A stretch of 64,000 nt of DNA. Source: Butyrivibrio sp. NC2007 (GTDB lineage: Bacteria > Bacillota > Clostridia > Lachnospirales > Lachnospiraceae). Numbering within the stretch: position 1 is the stretch's first letter; each line of letters starts with the position of its first letter. Positions 41,601-49,764 of this stretch are shown here, piece by piece. Location of the stretch: NCBI RefSeq assembly GCF_000421405.1, contig NZ_ATWY01000006.1, forward strand, positions 152,223-216,222, read 5' to 3'. The position numbers were made by a program, and so were the translations under genes. A model generated the notes under the pieces. The model ran no database searches, had not been told where the DNA came from, and saw only the letters and a program-made list of their open reading frames with translations.

Positions 41601-44600
41601 GTAGATTATGTTGTCATTGCCCTTATGTACTGTGTAAGGAGCGTCGATCTGAACACCGTCCTGATATCCAACGTTCGGTCTATAAGCGTTAAGCTGTGTG
41701 CCGTTAAGGGCAATTTGTGCTCCTACTCTTGCTGTCGCCGGGTCTGACTCTCCAAGGTAGTGTGCCAGATCGGTTCTTGTTGTAACCTCACCCTTGTAGT
41801 ACTCAATAATGTAGGTACCTGTTACACATTCCCAAACTGCGTAGAGCTCATTTGGAAGCTTGTTGTTATCAGCTGCTATATTTTCTCCGGCATTGATCTC
41901 AACCTTAGCGTCTTCGCCACCGGTTCTGCTCCAGCCCTTGAATTCGTAGCCTTCTCTTGTAAATCCGCACTGCTCTGCTGTGAGAGCGATAACCTTCTCG
42001 TTTACAAGGATTGGTGCTGTCGTTACGTCACTGCCCTGTCCGCCGTTTGGCTTGTAGGTGATAGTTGTTGTAACTCCTGCATCTCCGCCTGTCTTGATGT
42101 ACTGAGCGATAAGTGTTACCTGACCGTTCTTTACATAAGCAGGTGTGATCTCAAAGCATCCGTTTGGATAGCAGATAATCTGTGCACTATCGCCATCGAT
42201 TGTCCATCCAACGAAGGTATATCCTGAAGCCGGTGTAGGAGGTGCGCCTACAACTACGTTTGAACTTGATGAGTAGTTATATTTATCTTCAGGTGCGTTA
42301 CTTCCGCCGTTTGCGTCATAGACTACCTTAACTGTTCCGGGGTTACGCCACTTAGCTACCAGTTTAGTATCATGAGTTACTCCGCCGTAGCCGTAAGGTG
42401 CGCCGTTCTCATACCATCCCATGAGTTCATAGCCATCTTTTGTGGTATTCATTAGTGAAGTCTTATTTACTGTATCACCATAGTCAAGCTCGAAGGATTG
42501 GTCCTGTCCTGTAGGAAGTGTTCCGCCTACTGCGTCCAGAGTTACTGTATATCTCACAGGTACATAGCATCCGTAAACTACCATGTTAGCTGCCGGCATC
42601 TTACCTGTCCATACAAATGGCTTTGTTCCGGCTGCATCCAGGAACCAGCCGTTAAACTTGTAGCCCGGTTTGCTTTCATCAAATTCAGGAATGTCAGGAG
42701 CCTGTCCTGAATATGGTGATATAAGTGCGTCGTATGGTACACCTGTTACAGTCTTAAGTGTTGTAAGATTTTCTCTGTAGTTTTCTATAAAGGTGATGTC
42801 ATATTTAAGTCTCTCGAAGCGGATTTCAAGTACTGTATATCCGCTGCTAACCGAGACGTATTTGCCATCAGAACCCACAGCGCTGGTCCATGATCCCCAT
42901 TGTTTGTTCCTATAAGTTCTATAGCTATGTGCTTTGAAGCCATTATACTTATCTGTGATATGGAAAGTACCGCCACCGGCTTGTGTAGTATATGCCGGAT
43001 CTGAAGGCCATGTTTCGTCAGTGTTCTGAGTATAGAATCTTATGGTTGCACTGCCTTCTAAGTCTTCGCCATACTGGTTAAGTGTCTTTCCATCTTCGGA
43101 AACACCGCTAAGTCCTTTGAACAGGAATGCATCGAGGAATGTAAGTCTTGTTCCACTTGCATCTCCGCTACTTCCGCCGTTATCGTACCAGGCATGAGTT
43201 GTTGGCCAGGTGTAGCCATTCTGAGCTAGTGTCTGTCCGTAAAGGCCTGTGTAGGTAGATGTTATATCCCATTGATGATATGAACCCCAGCCACTTCCAT
43301 GTTTCTCCCATGTATGGAAGTTTATGGTCATGAGGTCTCGATCAAAGTATACGTTAACAATTGTGTCACCTTTTGCTCTGATCTCGGTTACAGGTATGTC
43401 CTGATCGCCCTTTTTCCTGATAACTTCGCACCAGCTGTAGTGGAAGCCTTCAGAGCCCTGATTTTTGTAATTATTACCGATTGAAGAATCGATGTGGGCA
43501 CCGGTTCTTCCGGTCTCGGTAAAGCTGGTCTTGTAGTCATAGGTCTTTTGCGAATTATCAGTTGTGTTCTTGCTATCAGAAATCTTCTGCTGCCAGATGA
43601 TAACTGTATACTGGGTATCTTCAGCAGGTGTCCACTTTGCGTAAAGGGTTACGTCCTTAGTGAGAGTGGAGTTCCATGCAAACTCATCACCAACAACCTG
43701 GCCATCGCCTTCACCTTTATTTTCGTACCATCCGCCAAACACATATCCTCTTCTGGTAGGATCAGCCGGCTTTACATCTATTGGCTTCTGATCTTCGAAT
43801 ACAGATACAGGACCTGTGAAGGATGCTCCACCGTGGTCATCACCGTCGTTTTCAACGAATGTGATCCAGTGAGCTTTCATTATTACAGGATATACTGTGC
43901 TGTGCTCTCTTGCATTAACTTCCGGATAAAGAGTTGTGTCACCTTCTTCTATTGTCCATCCTCTGTGTGCGTCGTCAGCATCTTTAGGAGTTACATGTAC
44001 ATCACCGGTTTCGATATTTGCAGGCGCGTCTCCTTCAACGACTTTCTGTTTAACCTGAGTTACTTCTTTGTCAACGCCGATGAATGTCAGGTAGAATGTG
44101 GTTTCAATCTTAGCGTAGCACTCGATGGTCTTTTCTTCTGTGATACCGGTCTTTGGAACGAATTCTACAGCTTCATTATCATCTTTATAGAACCATCCCT
44201 TGAATTCCTGGTTATCTCCAAGAGTAGGAACTCCGGGGTTTATAAGCTCTTCGCCTTCTTTGACGGTCTGCCTTGAGAACTCTGTATCGCCGTTCATGAA
44301 GACGTAGGTGTTTGTTACTATTTCAGTTGCAGGATCGATAATCTCAGTATCGGTTCCTACTACAATGTAAATTGAGAACTGATTTGCTTCGAATTCAGCT
44401 CCGCTTGCACTTGCGCTTGCGATTACATCTGCGTTACCTGAATCATCTTTATGTACAACGCTGAAAGATTCACCTTCAAGTTCAGAAGCGAGGGAAATTG
44501 AAACATGTACATATCTTGCATCTGCAGGCTCGATCTCTTCGCCGTCTGCATTTCTGAATGTAATGTCTACACCTTTTGCTGTCTGTGCTGCTTCGCCGAT

Positions 44601-45449
44601 AGCGTCTTTAGCTGCATTAAGGGCTTCGTCATCTGATATTGCAGATACGTTCATTGTTGTGCCCTCAGGGAAAATTCCCTCATCAGCTGATACTGAAACG
44701 TTCATTCCACCTGAACTTCCGCTAAAACTCTGTGCAGGCATCTCTGACAGCTTCATGAAGTTTGCTGTAAAGGTTGCATCTTCTTCTATATTAGAAGGAA
44801 CGAAGGTTGATTCTCCGCAAACTGTATTACCATCTGCATCTACCCATGCAACAAACTGGTAATACTTATTAACTGCTGATGCTGTGGATCCTTCAAATTT
44901 TGCTTCCTCATCGTTAATGTCGATGGTCTCGCTTGAATTTGAAACTTTTCCACCAAGAGAAGCTGTGTAAGATACTGTTACCAGTTTCTTCTTTGCTTCC
45001 TTCTCAGCTGCTTCCTTCTCGGCCTTTTCCTTAGCCTCTTTTTCAGCCAGCTCAGCGAGCTCTTCTTCTGTAAGCTCTTTTTCCTCGAGCTCTTCATCTG
45101 TGGGTTCGTCTTCGATAGGTTCGCCTTCTATGGATTCGCCATCTGTAGGCTCACCTTCGATATTCTCACCCTCAGTGGGCTCGGCGTCCTGAATTGTCTC
45201 ATCGTTCTGAATCGGATCATCTGCAGGCGCAGGATCTTCAGTTTCAGCCTCCACATATTCAGGCTCTGCTGCCGGCTCTTCAACTACAGGTTCCTCTACT
45301 ACTGTCTCCTGTGGCTGTGCATCGCCGACATCCTGAACAACGTCGTCGTCAGCAAATACTCTTACGGTTGCGAGATCACTGTTGAAAGTAGTCGCAACGA
45401 GAGCAATTGCCAGAATGAATGATAAAATTCTGTTCCATTTTCTCAACAT
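38634..45449 (-). CDS. Giant repetitive surface protein with InlB-B and MBG-type repeats
   Basis: This is a protein of about 2271 residues. A signal peptide (RILSFILAIALVATTF, cut near VFADDD) is followed by an acidic Glu/Pro/Thr-rich stretch with EGEPTDGESIEG-like repeats and a Lys/Glu helix. Five or more Listeria-Bacteroides (InlB-B) repeats come next, marked by GW(F/Y) and YAKW/VAKW. At least six alternating MBG/YDG-type repeats of ~75 residues follow, marked by KVYDGTPLT and (F/T)YDG..HGATV. A Pro/Thr linker leads to AAVLGARRGRTDDEANVPGR, a hydrophobic helix and RKKEEDK. There is no LPXTG; the tail is probably a variant cell-wall sorting signal. GGAGG sets the start at 45449. It likely acts as an adhesin or fibre-binding scaffold. 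Confidence 0.92.
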   Translation of the reverse strand: MLRKWNRILSFILAIALVATTFNSDLATVRVFADDDVVQDVGDAQPQETVVEEPVVEEPAAEPEYVEAETEDPAPADDPIQNDETIQDAEPTEGENIEGEPTDGESIEGEPIEDEPTDEELEEKELTEEELAELAEKEAKEKAEKEAAEKEAKKKLVTVSYTASLGGKVSNSSETIDINDEEAKFEGSTASAVNKYYQFVAWVDADGNTVCGESTFVPSNIEEDATFTANFMKLSEMPAQSFSGSSGGMNVSVSADEGIFPEGTTMNVSAISDDEALNAAKDAIGEAAQTAKGVDITFRNADGEEIEPADARYVHVSISLASELEGESFSVVHKDDSGNADVIASASASGAEFEANQFSIYIVVGTDTEIIDPATEIVTNTYVFMNGDTEFSRQTVKEGEELINPGVPTLGDNQEFKGWFYKDDNEAVEFVPKTGITEEKTIECYAKIETTFYLTFIGVDKEVTQVKQKVVEGDAPANIETGDVHVTPKDADDAHRGWTIEEGDTTLYPEVNAREHSTVYPVIMKAHWITFVENDGDDHGGASFTGPVSVFEDQKPIDVKPADPTRRGYVFGGWYENKGEGDGQVVGDEFAWNSTLTKDVTLYAKWTPAEDTQYTVIIWQQKISDSKNTTDNSQKTYDYKTSFTETGRTGAHIDSSIGNNYKNQGSEGFHYSWCEVIRKKGDQDIPVTEIRAKGDTIVNVYFDRDLMTINFHTWEKHGSGWGSYHQWDITSTYTGLYGQTLAQNGYTWPTTHAWYDNGGSSGDASGTRLTFLDAFLFKGLSGVSEDGKTLNQYGEDLEGSATIRFYTQNTDETWPSDPAYTTQAGGGTFHITDKYNGFKAHSYRTYRNKQWGSWTSAVGSDGKYVSVSSGYTVLEIRFERLKYDITFIENYRENLTTLKTVTGVPYDALISPYSGQAPDIPEFDESKPGYKFNGWFLDAAGTKPFVWTGKMPAANMVVYGCYVPVRYTVTLDAVGGTLPTGQDQSFELDYGDTVNKTSLMNTTKDGYELMGWYENGAPYGYGGVTHDTKLVAKWRNPGTVKVVYDANGGSNAPEDKYNYSSSSNVVVGAPPTPASGYTFVGWTIDGDSAQIICYPNGCFEITPAYVKNGQVTLIAQYIKTGGDAGVTTTITYKPNGGQGSDVTTAPILVNEKVIALTAEQCGFTREGYEFKGWSRTGGEDAKVEINAGENIAADNNKLPNELYAVWECVTGTYIIEYYKGEVTTRTDLAHYLGESDPATARVGAQIALNGTQLNAYRPNVGYQDGVQIDAPYTVHKGNDNIIYVLYSPKQITVTVEGTQKTQVYNGQEVTVTKFVVTDIAGDSNYKAEYVDYNGETDISATHVYESKEISLDASKFKNISSLFDSKAITFVLGEVKSNKVEITPATLTVTTPPASKVYDGTPLTKEGTISGFVNGETATFTTTGTITTPGKVINTYTLDWEGATADERDYTVSENLGILEITESTAAITVTTVGGEFVYDGSERGATVTVSKLPEGYTLEKAESSAKATDVTETAVPATADTLIIRNVAGDDVTEDLNITKIDGSITITPAPITIVTDPGSKVYDGTPLTADGKMTGLVNDETATFTVTGSQTEVGTSDNTYTLEWDGTAKESNYYIESESVGKLTVTEYAGEIVVTTTGGKFTYDGKPHGATVKVSDLPTGYRLDTAASSATATDVTTAPVEATADTLIIRNAAGEDVTSKLKDNIRYVDDTIEVTPATLTIVTPDAEKVYDGKPLTAEGSISGFVNNETATFTTKGTITNVGDVPNSYELEWNGTAKESNYELDETIGTLKVTEFAGEIKVITTGGEFEYDGEAHGATVEVQGLPEDGGYTVQTATSSATATDVTEEDVDATCDELVIVNADGVDVTSKLKITKEDGYIKITPAKITVNIEGEKKSVKYNGQEQKAEGYRVAPITNPLYKESYISFTGEAIAKGKYVDTYPMNLSDKQFTNNNKNFEVTFAIEDGSLTIEPLGPGEEFRIYATAIDAERDYTGNYYDGFRYELRGEGPTQNIIIEAAGRAVEFFREMFAPIKADADDGESSDPTVTINGVEFTVKGLSVPTRERNAGDYELPIVGDMQVFDGDVDVTDQFVLVERNSGKLTIYPMVINLTSGSATKVYDGTPLTNSNITADKDWGVGDKVRYNITGTQTAVGFSSNTFVAVPEGDTNLDLNYRINYTYGTLTVTNAPTPPPGGGTTITDTPTPTAPTPLAAPPAAVLGATRETDGAAVLGARRGRTDDEANVPGRIFAVLVAAAVATALLLTRKKEEDK

Positions 45450-45499
45450 AGCGGAATCCTCCCTCACAAGAATTTTGCTAGTTAATAGGTACAAATGGG

Positions 45500-45712
45500 T
45501 TACGCACTACCCTTTTGGGCAAGTTCACTGCCCCTTGCTGCGTTGATTGCCTCGTCTACCAGTTGAAGCAATTCCAGAGCACTTCGGAAATGCTCTGTAG
45601 TATCCTCATCCGCCCACACAACTTTTCCCTGCCAGGTACCTTTTTGGCAATCCTCCACTTTGATAATGAAGGTTCCCTTATTCTTCCCACTTAGGTGATT
45701 CTGACGTTTCAT
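45500..45712 (-). CDS. Small TWQG-module protein upstream of giant surface protein
   Basis: This 70-residue protein reads MKRQNHLSGKNKGTFIIKV, then GTWQGKVVWADEDTTEHF and RSALELLQLVDEAINAA. It is related to the C-terminal third of the protein at 37980-38450. GAGGTAAAGCGT precedes the ATG, and the surface-protein gene begins 50 bp after its stop, so the two are one transcript. It has no signal peptide. Such a small protein could regulate or sense envelope state, but nothing proves this. Confidence 0.75.
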   Translation of the reverse strand: MKRQNHLSGKNKGTFIIKVEDCQKGTWQGKVVWADEDTTEHFRSALELLQLVDEAINAARGSELAQKGSA

Positions 45713-45774
45713 ACGCTTTACCTCGTGTCATGTTTCCAGGCTATTTCGCCTATAAGATTGACAATAGGTTTCCC

Positions 45775-45793
45775 TTGTATCTATATGATACAA
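45775..45793. promoter_or_regulatory. Dyad TTGTATC-N5-GATACAA upstream of the surface-protein operon
   Basis: A perfect 7-bp inverted repeat with a 5-base centre lies 63-81 bp before the start of the small TWQG gene. It is a good candidate operator for the giant adhesin operon. Confidence 0.5.
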
Positions 45794-46035
45794 ATTGCAC
45801 AATCATACAAATAATCATAGGAATGCCCGTATTTTGTGGATTTGGCTTAAACTATTATTAACAAGATGAAGGGGTAATAAAGAAAATTAACACAAAATAA
45901 AGAAAATATTATGTGTTTAATCATAGTTTTCTGACTTTTTAGCGCTTGATGATTGGTTTTTGATTTAATCCTTTGTGCAATTTTACGAAATACGAAAACG
46001 ATTGAAACTGCATAAATATTAGGGTTTCAGGGACT

Positions 46036-46078
46036 GCGGATTGGGCGCCATTCGGCGCCTTTCGGCGCCCGATCCGCT
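46036..46078. repeat. Inverted repeat GCGGATTGGGCGCC / GGCGCCCGATCCGC
   Basis: The 14-base arms pair with one G-T pair around a centre containing another GGCGCC. The hairpin is very GC-rich in AT-rich surroundings. No T run follows, and no adjacent gene explains it. Confidence 0.75.
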
Positions 46079-46089
46079 GTTTTGAAATT

Positions 46090-46130
46090 CTTAAGAAATC
46101 TTAAGAATTTTCGACGGTAAATCTTAAGAT
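46090..46130. promoter_or_regulatory. CTTAAGA direct repeats, site 1
   Basis: CTTAAGAAAT and CTTAAGAATT stand in tandem with a 10-bp step, and a third CTTAAGAT lies 23 bp on, followed by TTTTG. The same arrangement recurs at 51968-52008. Such phased direct repeats suit an OmpR/PhoB-type regulator. Confidence 0.45.
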
Positions 46131-46195
46131 TTTTGTGCTAAGCTAGTATTCATGCGGGTTTGCGGGTGTATACAAAAATCCTGCGCGCTTTTATG

Positions 46196-46385
46196 ATTGC
46201 GGAGGGGCTGGTAATCGGTTGCACGTGGCGGCTGGTTGCAACTCTTGTGCAAGTATTCTTGTGTGGCGGCTGGAGCTATAGTGGCGGCTATTGGATGCGC
46301 GTGGTGGCTGGTTGCGACTCTTGTGCAAGTTTAGCTTGGGTGGTGGCTGGAGCTGAAGTAACGGCTATTGGATGAGCGTGGTGGC
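46196..46385. repeat. ~115-bp degenerate tandem repeat, two copies
   Basis: GGTTGC..CTCTTGTGCAAGT, TGG.GGCTGGAGCT and GGCTATTGGATG.GCGTGG recur twice in the same order. The stretch is GC-rich, has no credible gene, and leads straight into array 2. Confidence 0.7.
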
Positions 46386-46410
46386 TGGAAGGCTCGCGAA
46401 TTGGCCTGTG

Positions 46411-46946
46411 CTACTGTCCTTAATCACTTTCATTCTCTGGACAGTAACCAATTTCTTGGTTACTCCCGACCACTACTGTCTCTGGTAAATTCTCTCATCC
46501 AGACAGTAGCGTTATCTAAGGAGTTCTTCAGAGCTCTACTGTCCCGAAGCATTTTCTTCTTAAGGACAGTTGCTCTTCCTCGACATGTATTCAGACCTCT
46601 ACTGTCTCATTTAAATTTGCACAAAGGACAGTAGTCTCCCCTCGACATGTACTCAGACCTCTACTGTCTCATTTAAATTTGCACAAGGGACAGTAGCCTC
46701 CCCCTAACATGCGCTCAGACCTCTACTGTCTCATTTAAATTTGCTCGAGGGACAGTAGCCTCCCCTTGACATGTGCTCAGACCTCTACTGTCTCATTTAA
46801 ATTTGCTCAAGGGACAGTAGCCTTCCCTCGACATGTATTCAGACCCCTACTGTCTCATTTAAATTTGCTCGAGGGACAGTAGCCTTCCCTCAACATGTAC
46901 TCAGACCACTACTGTCTCATTTAAATTTGCATAAGGGACAGTAGCA
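46411..46946. repeat. Phased array 2: nine ACTGTC-N20/21-GACAGT dyads
   Basis: ACTGTC starts at 46413, 46475, 46538, 46601, 46663, 46725, 46787, 46849 and 46911, a period of 62-63 bp. GACAGT follows each by 26-27 bp. The first three units have diverged loops. The last six are nearly identical over loop (TCATTTAAATTTGC) and linker (CGACATGTACTCAGACCTCT), which indicates recent unit duplication. The array has the same geometry as array 1, 11 kb away, and lies about 140 bp before a PD-(D/E)XK-like gene. Confidence 0.95.
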
Positions 46947-47088
46947 CCCGGCAGAACTTCGGCCATCCGCGACATTATTGCCTGCCAAACAAGTAAAAAC
47001 CTGCAGGATTCTGTCCGACATGAATACAAACCTCGCATAAATAGCAAAAAAGAAATAAAAAAGAAAGGAAACACAATCAGAACCAGAA

Positions 47089-47913
47089 ATGAATCAAAGA
47101 AATTATCTAAATGAGGAGCTAAACAGACTAGACAGGCTCATAAAGATCAATAGTGCCAATCTAAAGAAGCATAAAGACATCAAATCTGAAAACATCTTGA
47201 TTTCGAGCTCCAGTAATGGAATCCCACAATTTAAAGTCCGCAATGCAGACAGCGCAACCACTCGAGAGGAAATATATACGGGCAGGTCTTATGTCCGCCA
47301 GTCAGACCTCGCTCCCATCAAGAAGCTCGTCCAGAAGCAGTATGAGGAGCGCCTGCAGAAGGCGCTCCTCGCGAACCGAAGTCGGCTTGCGAGGTTCATC
47401 AAGAATTACGACTATGATTTTGTGGATCAGGTCTACCAGAAGTCAGCATTTGCAAGGAAGCAGTATATATCGCCGATCATTGAACCGCGGGATGAATTCA
47501 TAAAGGACTGGTACGAGCAACATCCCGGAGGGATGAATCCTTATGATGATCCGCCGGAGCGCGATACATTAAGAGGAGAAAAAGTCCGCACAAAGAGCGA
47601 ACAAATTCTAGCAGATACCTTCTATCGTTTAGGCATTCCGTATCAATACGAGCCTGAATTTGTCTTAAATACCGGATATTGCAAATATCCGGATTTCGTA
47701 CTTCTAAATGTAATCCAAAGAAAAACGTATTACTGGGAACACATGGGCCTTACAGATGAGTTTGATTACGCCACAAAAAACTTCAAGAAACTCCTGGTCT
47801 ATGAGAGAAACGGTCTGATTCTTGGCGAAAACCTCATACTTTCACTTGAAACAGAAGACATGCAGCTGGACATGAAGATGGTTGACAGGAAAATCCGGGA
47901 ATATCTGCTCTGA
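47089..47913 (+). CDS. PD-(D/E)XK nuclease-like protein, paralogue of the 18.2-kb gene
   Basis: This 274-residue protein has a basic helical N-terminal part (NEELNRLDRLIKINSANLKK), a short beta block ILISSSSNGIPQFKV matching VISASKGKPQWYV of its paralogue, and a C-terminal nuclease core: LRGEKVRTKSEQILADTFYR, CKYPDFVLL and KTYYWEHMGLTDEFDY. Asp in PDF and Glu-His in WEH mark a PD-(D/E)XK-like active site. The ribosome-binding site is weak (AAAGGAA, distant). It stands alone, reading away from phased array 2. A link to that array is only positional. It is probably a DNA-acting enzyme of unknown role. Confidence 0.72.
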   Translation: MNQRNYLNEELNRLDRLIKINSANLKKHKDIKSENILISSSSNGIPQFKVRNADSATTREEIYTGRSYVRQSDLAPIKKLVQKQYEERLQKALLANRSRLARFIKNYDYDFVDQVYQKSAFARKQYISPIIEPRDEFIKDWYEQHPGGMNPYDDPPERDTLRGEKVRTKSEQILADTFYRLGIPYQYEPEFVLNTGYCKYPDFVLLNVIQRKTYYWEHMGLTDEFDYATKNFKKLLVYERNGLILGENLILSLETEDMQLDMKMVDRKIREYLL

Positions 47914-48024
47914 TTTCCAAGCCAATCCATTAAGCGTATAATTATATTGGGATGAGCTATTCACCACCATTGCAATAGCTTCATCATTAAACCAATATTT
48001 TACCCACCAACCGGAGAACATCAC

Positions 48025-48693
48025 ATGAACATCTTCGACATCATCGGCCCTGTCATGATCGGGCCCTCAAGTTCACATACAGCAGGCGCTGTGCGCCTTG
48101 GACGCGTAGTCAACAAGCTGATTGACGAGCGCCCACTCAAAAAAGTTGAGATCACACTCTCAGGCTCATTCGCTCAGACCTACAAGGGCCACGGCACGGA
48201 CAAAGCACTCCTCGCCGGAATCATGGGCTATAAGAGCTATTCCCCTGAGATCCGCGACGCCCTCGCAATAGCCGACAGCCGTGGAATCAGCTATACCTTC
48301 AAAACCGAGAACATCAAAGGCGCGCATCCTAACACCGCCCTGATACACTACTTCCTTGAGGACGGCAGCGAAGGCAGCATGCAGGGTGCCAGCATCGGTG
48401 GCGGAAACATCCTCGTAAACCGTATAAACGGCATGAATGTTGAGTTTAACGGCGATGCCAACACGATCCTTATCATGCACAAGGACACGCCGGGCGTCAT
48501 CGCAAGCGTCACAAACCTCATGCACTGGGAGTACGAGAGCCTCAACATCTCAGGTTTCCACCTCTCCCGAGACGAGAAAGGCGGAGACGCCATCATGACC
48601 ATCGAGATAGACAGCAATCCCCCGGAGCAGCTTATAAGCGACATCCGCGGCATTGAACACATCACCAACGCAATCCTGATAAGAAGGGTATGA
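48025..48693 (+). CDS. sdaAB: L-serine dehydratase beta subunit
   Basis: This 222-residue protein starts MNIFDIIGPVMIGPSSSHTA, the signature of the serine dehydratase beta chain, and ends in an ACT domain (LIMHKDTPGVIASVTNLMH, then NISGFHLSRDEKGGDAIMTI) that may sense serine. With the alpha chain, which begins 1 bp after this stop, it forms the iron-sulfur enzyme that deaminates L-serine to pyruvate and ammonia in the cytoplasm. The start is secure by family length; a weak ribosome-binding site GGAGAAC precedes it. Confidence 0.96.
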   Translation: MNIFDIIGPVMIGPSSSHTAGAVRLGRVVNKLIDERPLKKVEITLSGSFAQTYKGHGTDKALLAGIMGYKSYSPEIRDALAIADSRGISYTFKTENIKGAHPNTALIHYFLEDGSEGSMQGASIGGGNILVNRINGMNVEFNGDANTILIMHKDTPGVIASVTNLMHWEYESLNISGFHLSRDEKGGDAIMTIEIDSNPPEQLISDIRGIEHITNAILIRRV

Positions 48694-48694
48694 C

Positions 48695-49576
48695 ATGTTA
48701 AAATACGAATCTTTGGCAGAACTTGTAAGCGAAGCCACTAAACGAAATATCAAAATAAGCGAACTTGTCCTTGAGGACCAGGCCAAAAGCATGGAGAAAT
48801 CAGAGCTTGAGCTCTATGAACAGATGGAGCTTAACTTCAGCATAATGAAGGACTCCGTAGCCGACGGTATGCGCAAGGACCAGCGCTCCACATCCGGCCT
48901 TACAGGTGGCGAAGGCTACCTTATGTCAGAATATGTCAAAAGAGCTGACGGCGGCCTTTCAGGAACTTTCATGTCCAAAGCGATTGCCCGTGCCCTGGCA
49001 GTAGCAGGCTGTAACGCCTCCATGGGCAAGATCGTGGCAGCCCCAACAGCCGGCAGTTGCGGAGTACTCCCGGGATGCCTTGTCAGCCTCTACGAAGACA
49101 GAGCTTTTCCGGAAAAAGACCTTGTAATGGCCATGTTTACTGCAGGAGCCGTTGGAATGGTCATCGCAAACCGCTCAAGCCTCGCTGGAGCCCAGGGCGG
49201 ATGTCAGGCAGAATGCGGAAGCGCATCAGCCATGGCAGCTGCAGCTCTCGTTGAAGTCATGGGTGGAACACCTGCGCAGTGCTCCGATGCCTGCGCCATG
49301 GCCATCTCAAACCAGATGGGCCTTGTCTGCGACCCCGTGGCCGGTCTTGTGGAAATCCCTTGTATCAAGCGCAACGTATCGAGCCTGATGATCGCTTTTT
49401 CCAGCGCAGACATGGCACTTGCCGGCATACAGGCCAAGATCCCTGCAGACGAGTGCATGGACGCCATGCGAGAAGTAGGAGAAGCTCTTCCAAGCACTTT
49501 AAAAGAGACAGCTAAAGGTGGTCTTGCAACCACTCCAACAGGCCAAAAGCTCAAGGATCAGGTCTTTGGAACTTAA
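48695..49576 (+). CDS. sdaAA: L-serine dehydratase alpha subunit (iron-sulfur)
   Basis: This 293-residue protein contains STSGLTGGEGYLMSEYVKR, ARALAVAGCNASMGKIVAAP, TAGSCGVLPGCLVSL and CDPVAGLVEIPCIKRN. The cysteines in these blocks hold the [4Fe-4S] cluster that takes part in serine dehydration. It is the catalytic partner of the beta subunit just upstream, and the 1-bp gap implies coupled translation. A terminator follows 43 bp after the stop. Length is normal for the two-chain clostridial type. Confidence 0.96.
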   Translation: MLKYESLAELVSEATKRNIKISELVLEDQAKSMEKSELELYEQMELNFSIMKDSVADGMRKDQRSTSGLTGGEGYLMSEYVKRADGGLSGTFMSKAIARALAVAGCNASMGKIVAAPTAGSCGVLPGCLVSLYEDRAFPEKDLVMAMFTAGAVGMVIANRSSLAGAQGGCQAECGSASAMAAAALVEVMGGTPAQCSDACAMAISNQMGLVCDPVAGLVEIPCIKRNVSSLMIAFSSADMALAGIQAKIPADECMDAMREVGEALPSTLKETAKGGLATTPTGQKLKDQVFGT

Positions 49577-49618
49577 TCAGAATTCGTCAAAAGTTCACAT
49601 TTTATCGCATTTTCTGGC

Positions 49619-49658
49619 AAGCCGGCAGCACTTTTTGAGAAGTGCCTCCGGCTTCTAA
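49619..49658 (+). terminator. Terminator of sdaAB-sdaAA
   Basis: AAGCCGGCAGCACTT pairs with AAGTGCCTCCGGCTT with a one-base bulge (49619-49654). A weak T-rich run follows. Confidence 0.75.
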
Positions 49659-49698
49659 TTGTTACAATAAAAGTGCTCGAGCTAGCTAGATGACGCGA

Positions 49699-49720
49699 AT
49701 ATTGTTTGGGGGAACAATAT
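49699..49720. promoter_or_regulatory. Dyad ATATTGTT-N6-AACAATAT upstream of xylanase
   Basis: This perfect 8-bp inverted repeat lies 45-66 bp before the xylanase start and is a plausible operator. Xylanase genes are commonly regulated, but no regulator gene is adjacent. Confidence 0.5.
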
Positions 49721-49764
49721 CTGCAAAGACACAAAAATAAAACTTAATAATGTGGGGAAAATGT

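Noticed and set aside
46160..46634. Plus-strand frames at 46160-46375 and 46368-46634
   Set aside because: They translate tandem repeats and array 2; periodic nucleotide structure explains them.
46411..46946. CRISPR array reading of the regular repeats
   Set aside because: The conserved part is a dyad of 6-9 bp arms, linkers and loops repeat from unit to unit, period is 62-63 bp, and there are no cas genes. The same holds at 35034-35446.
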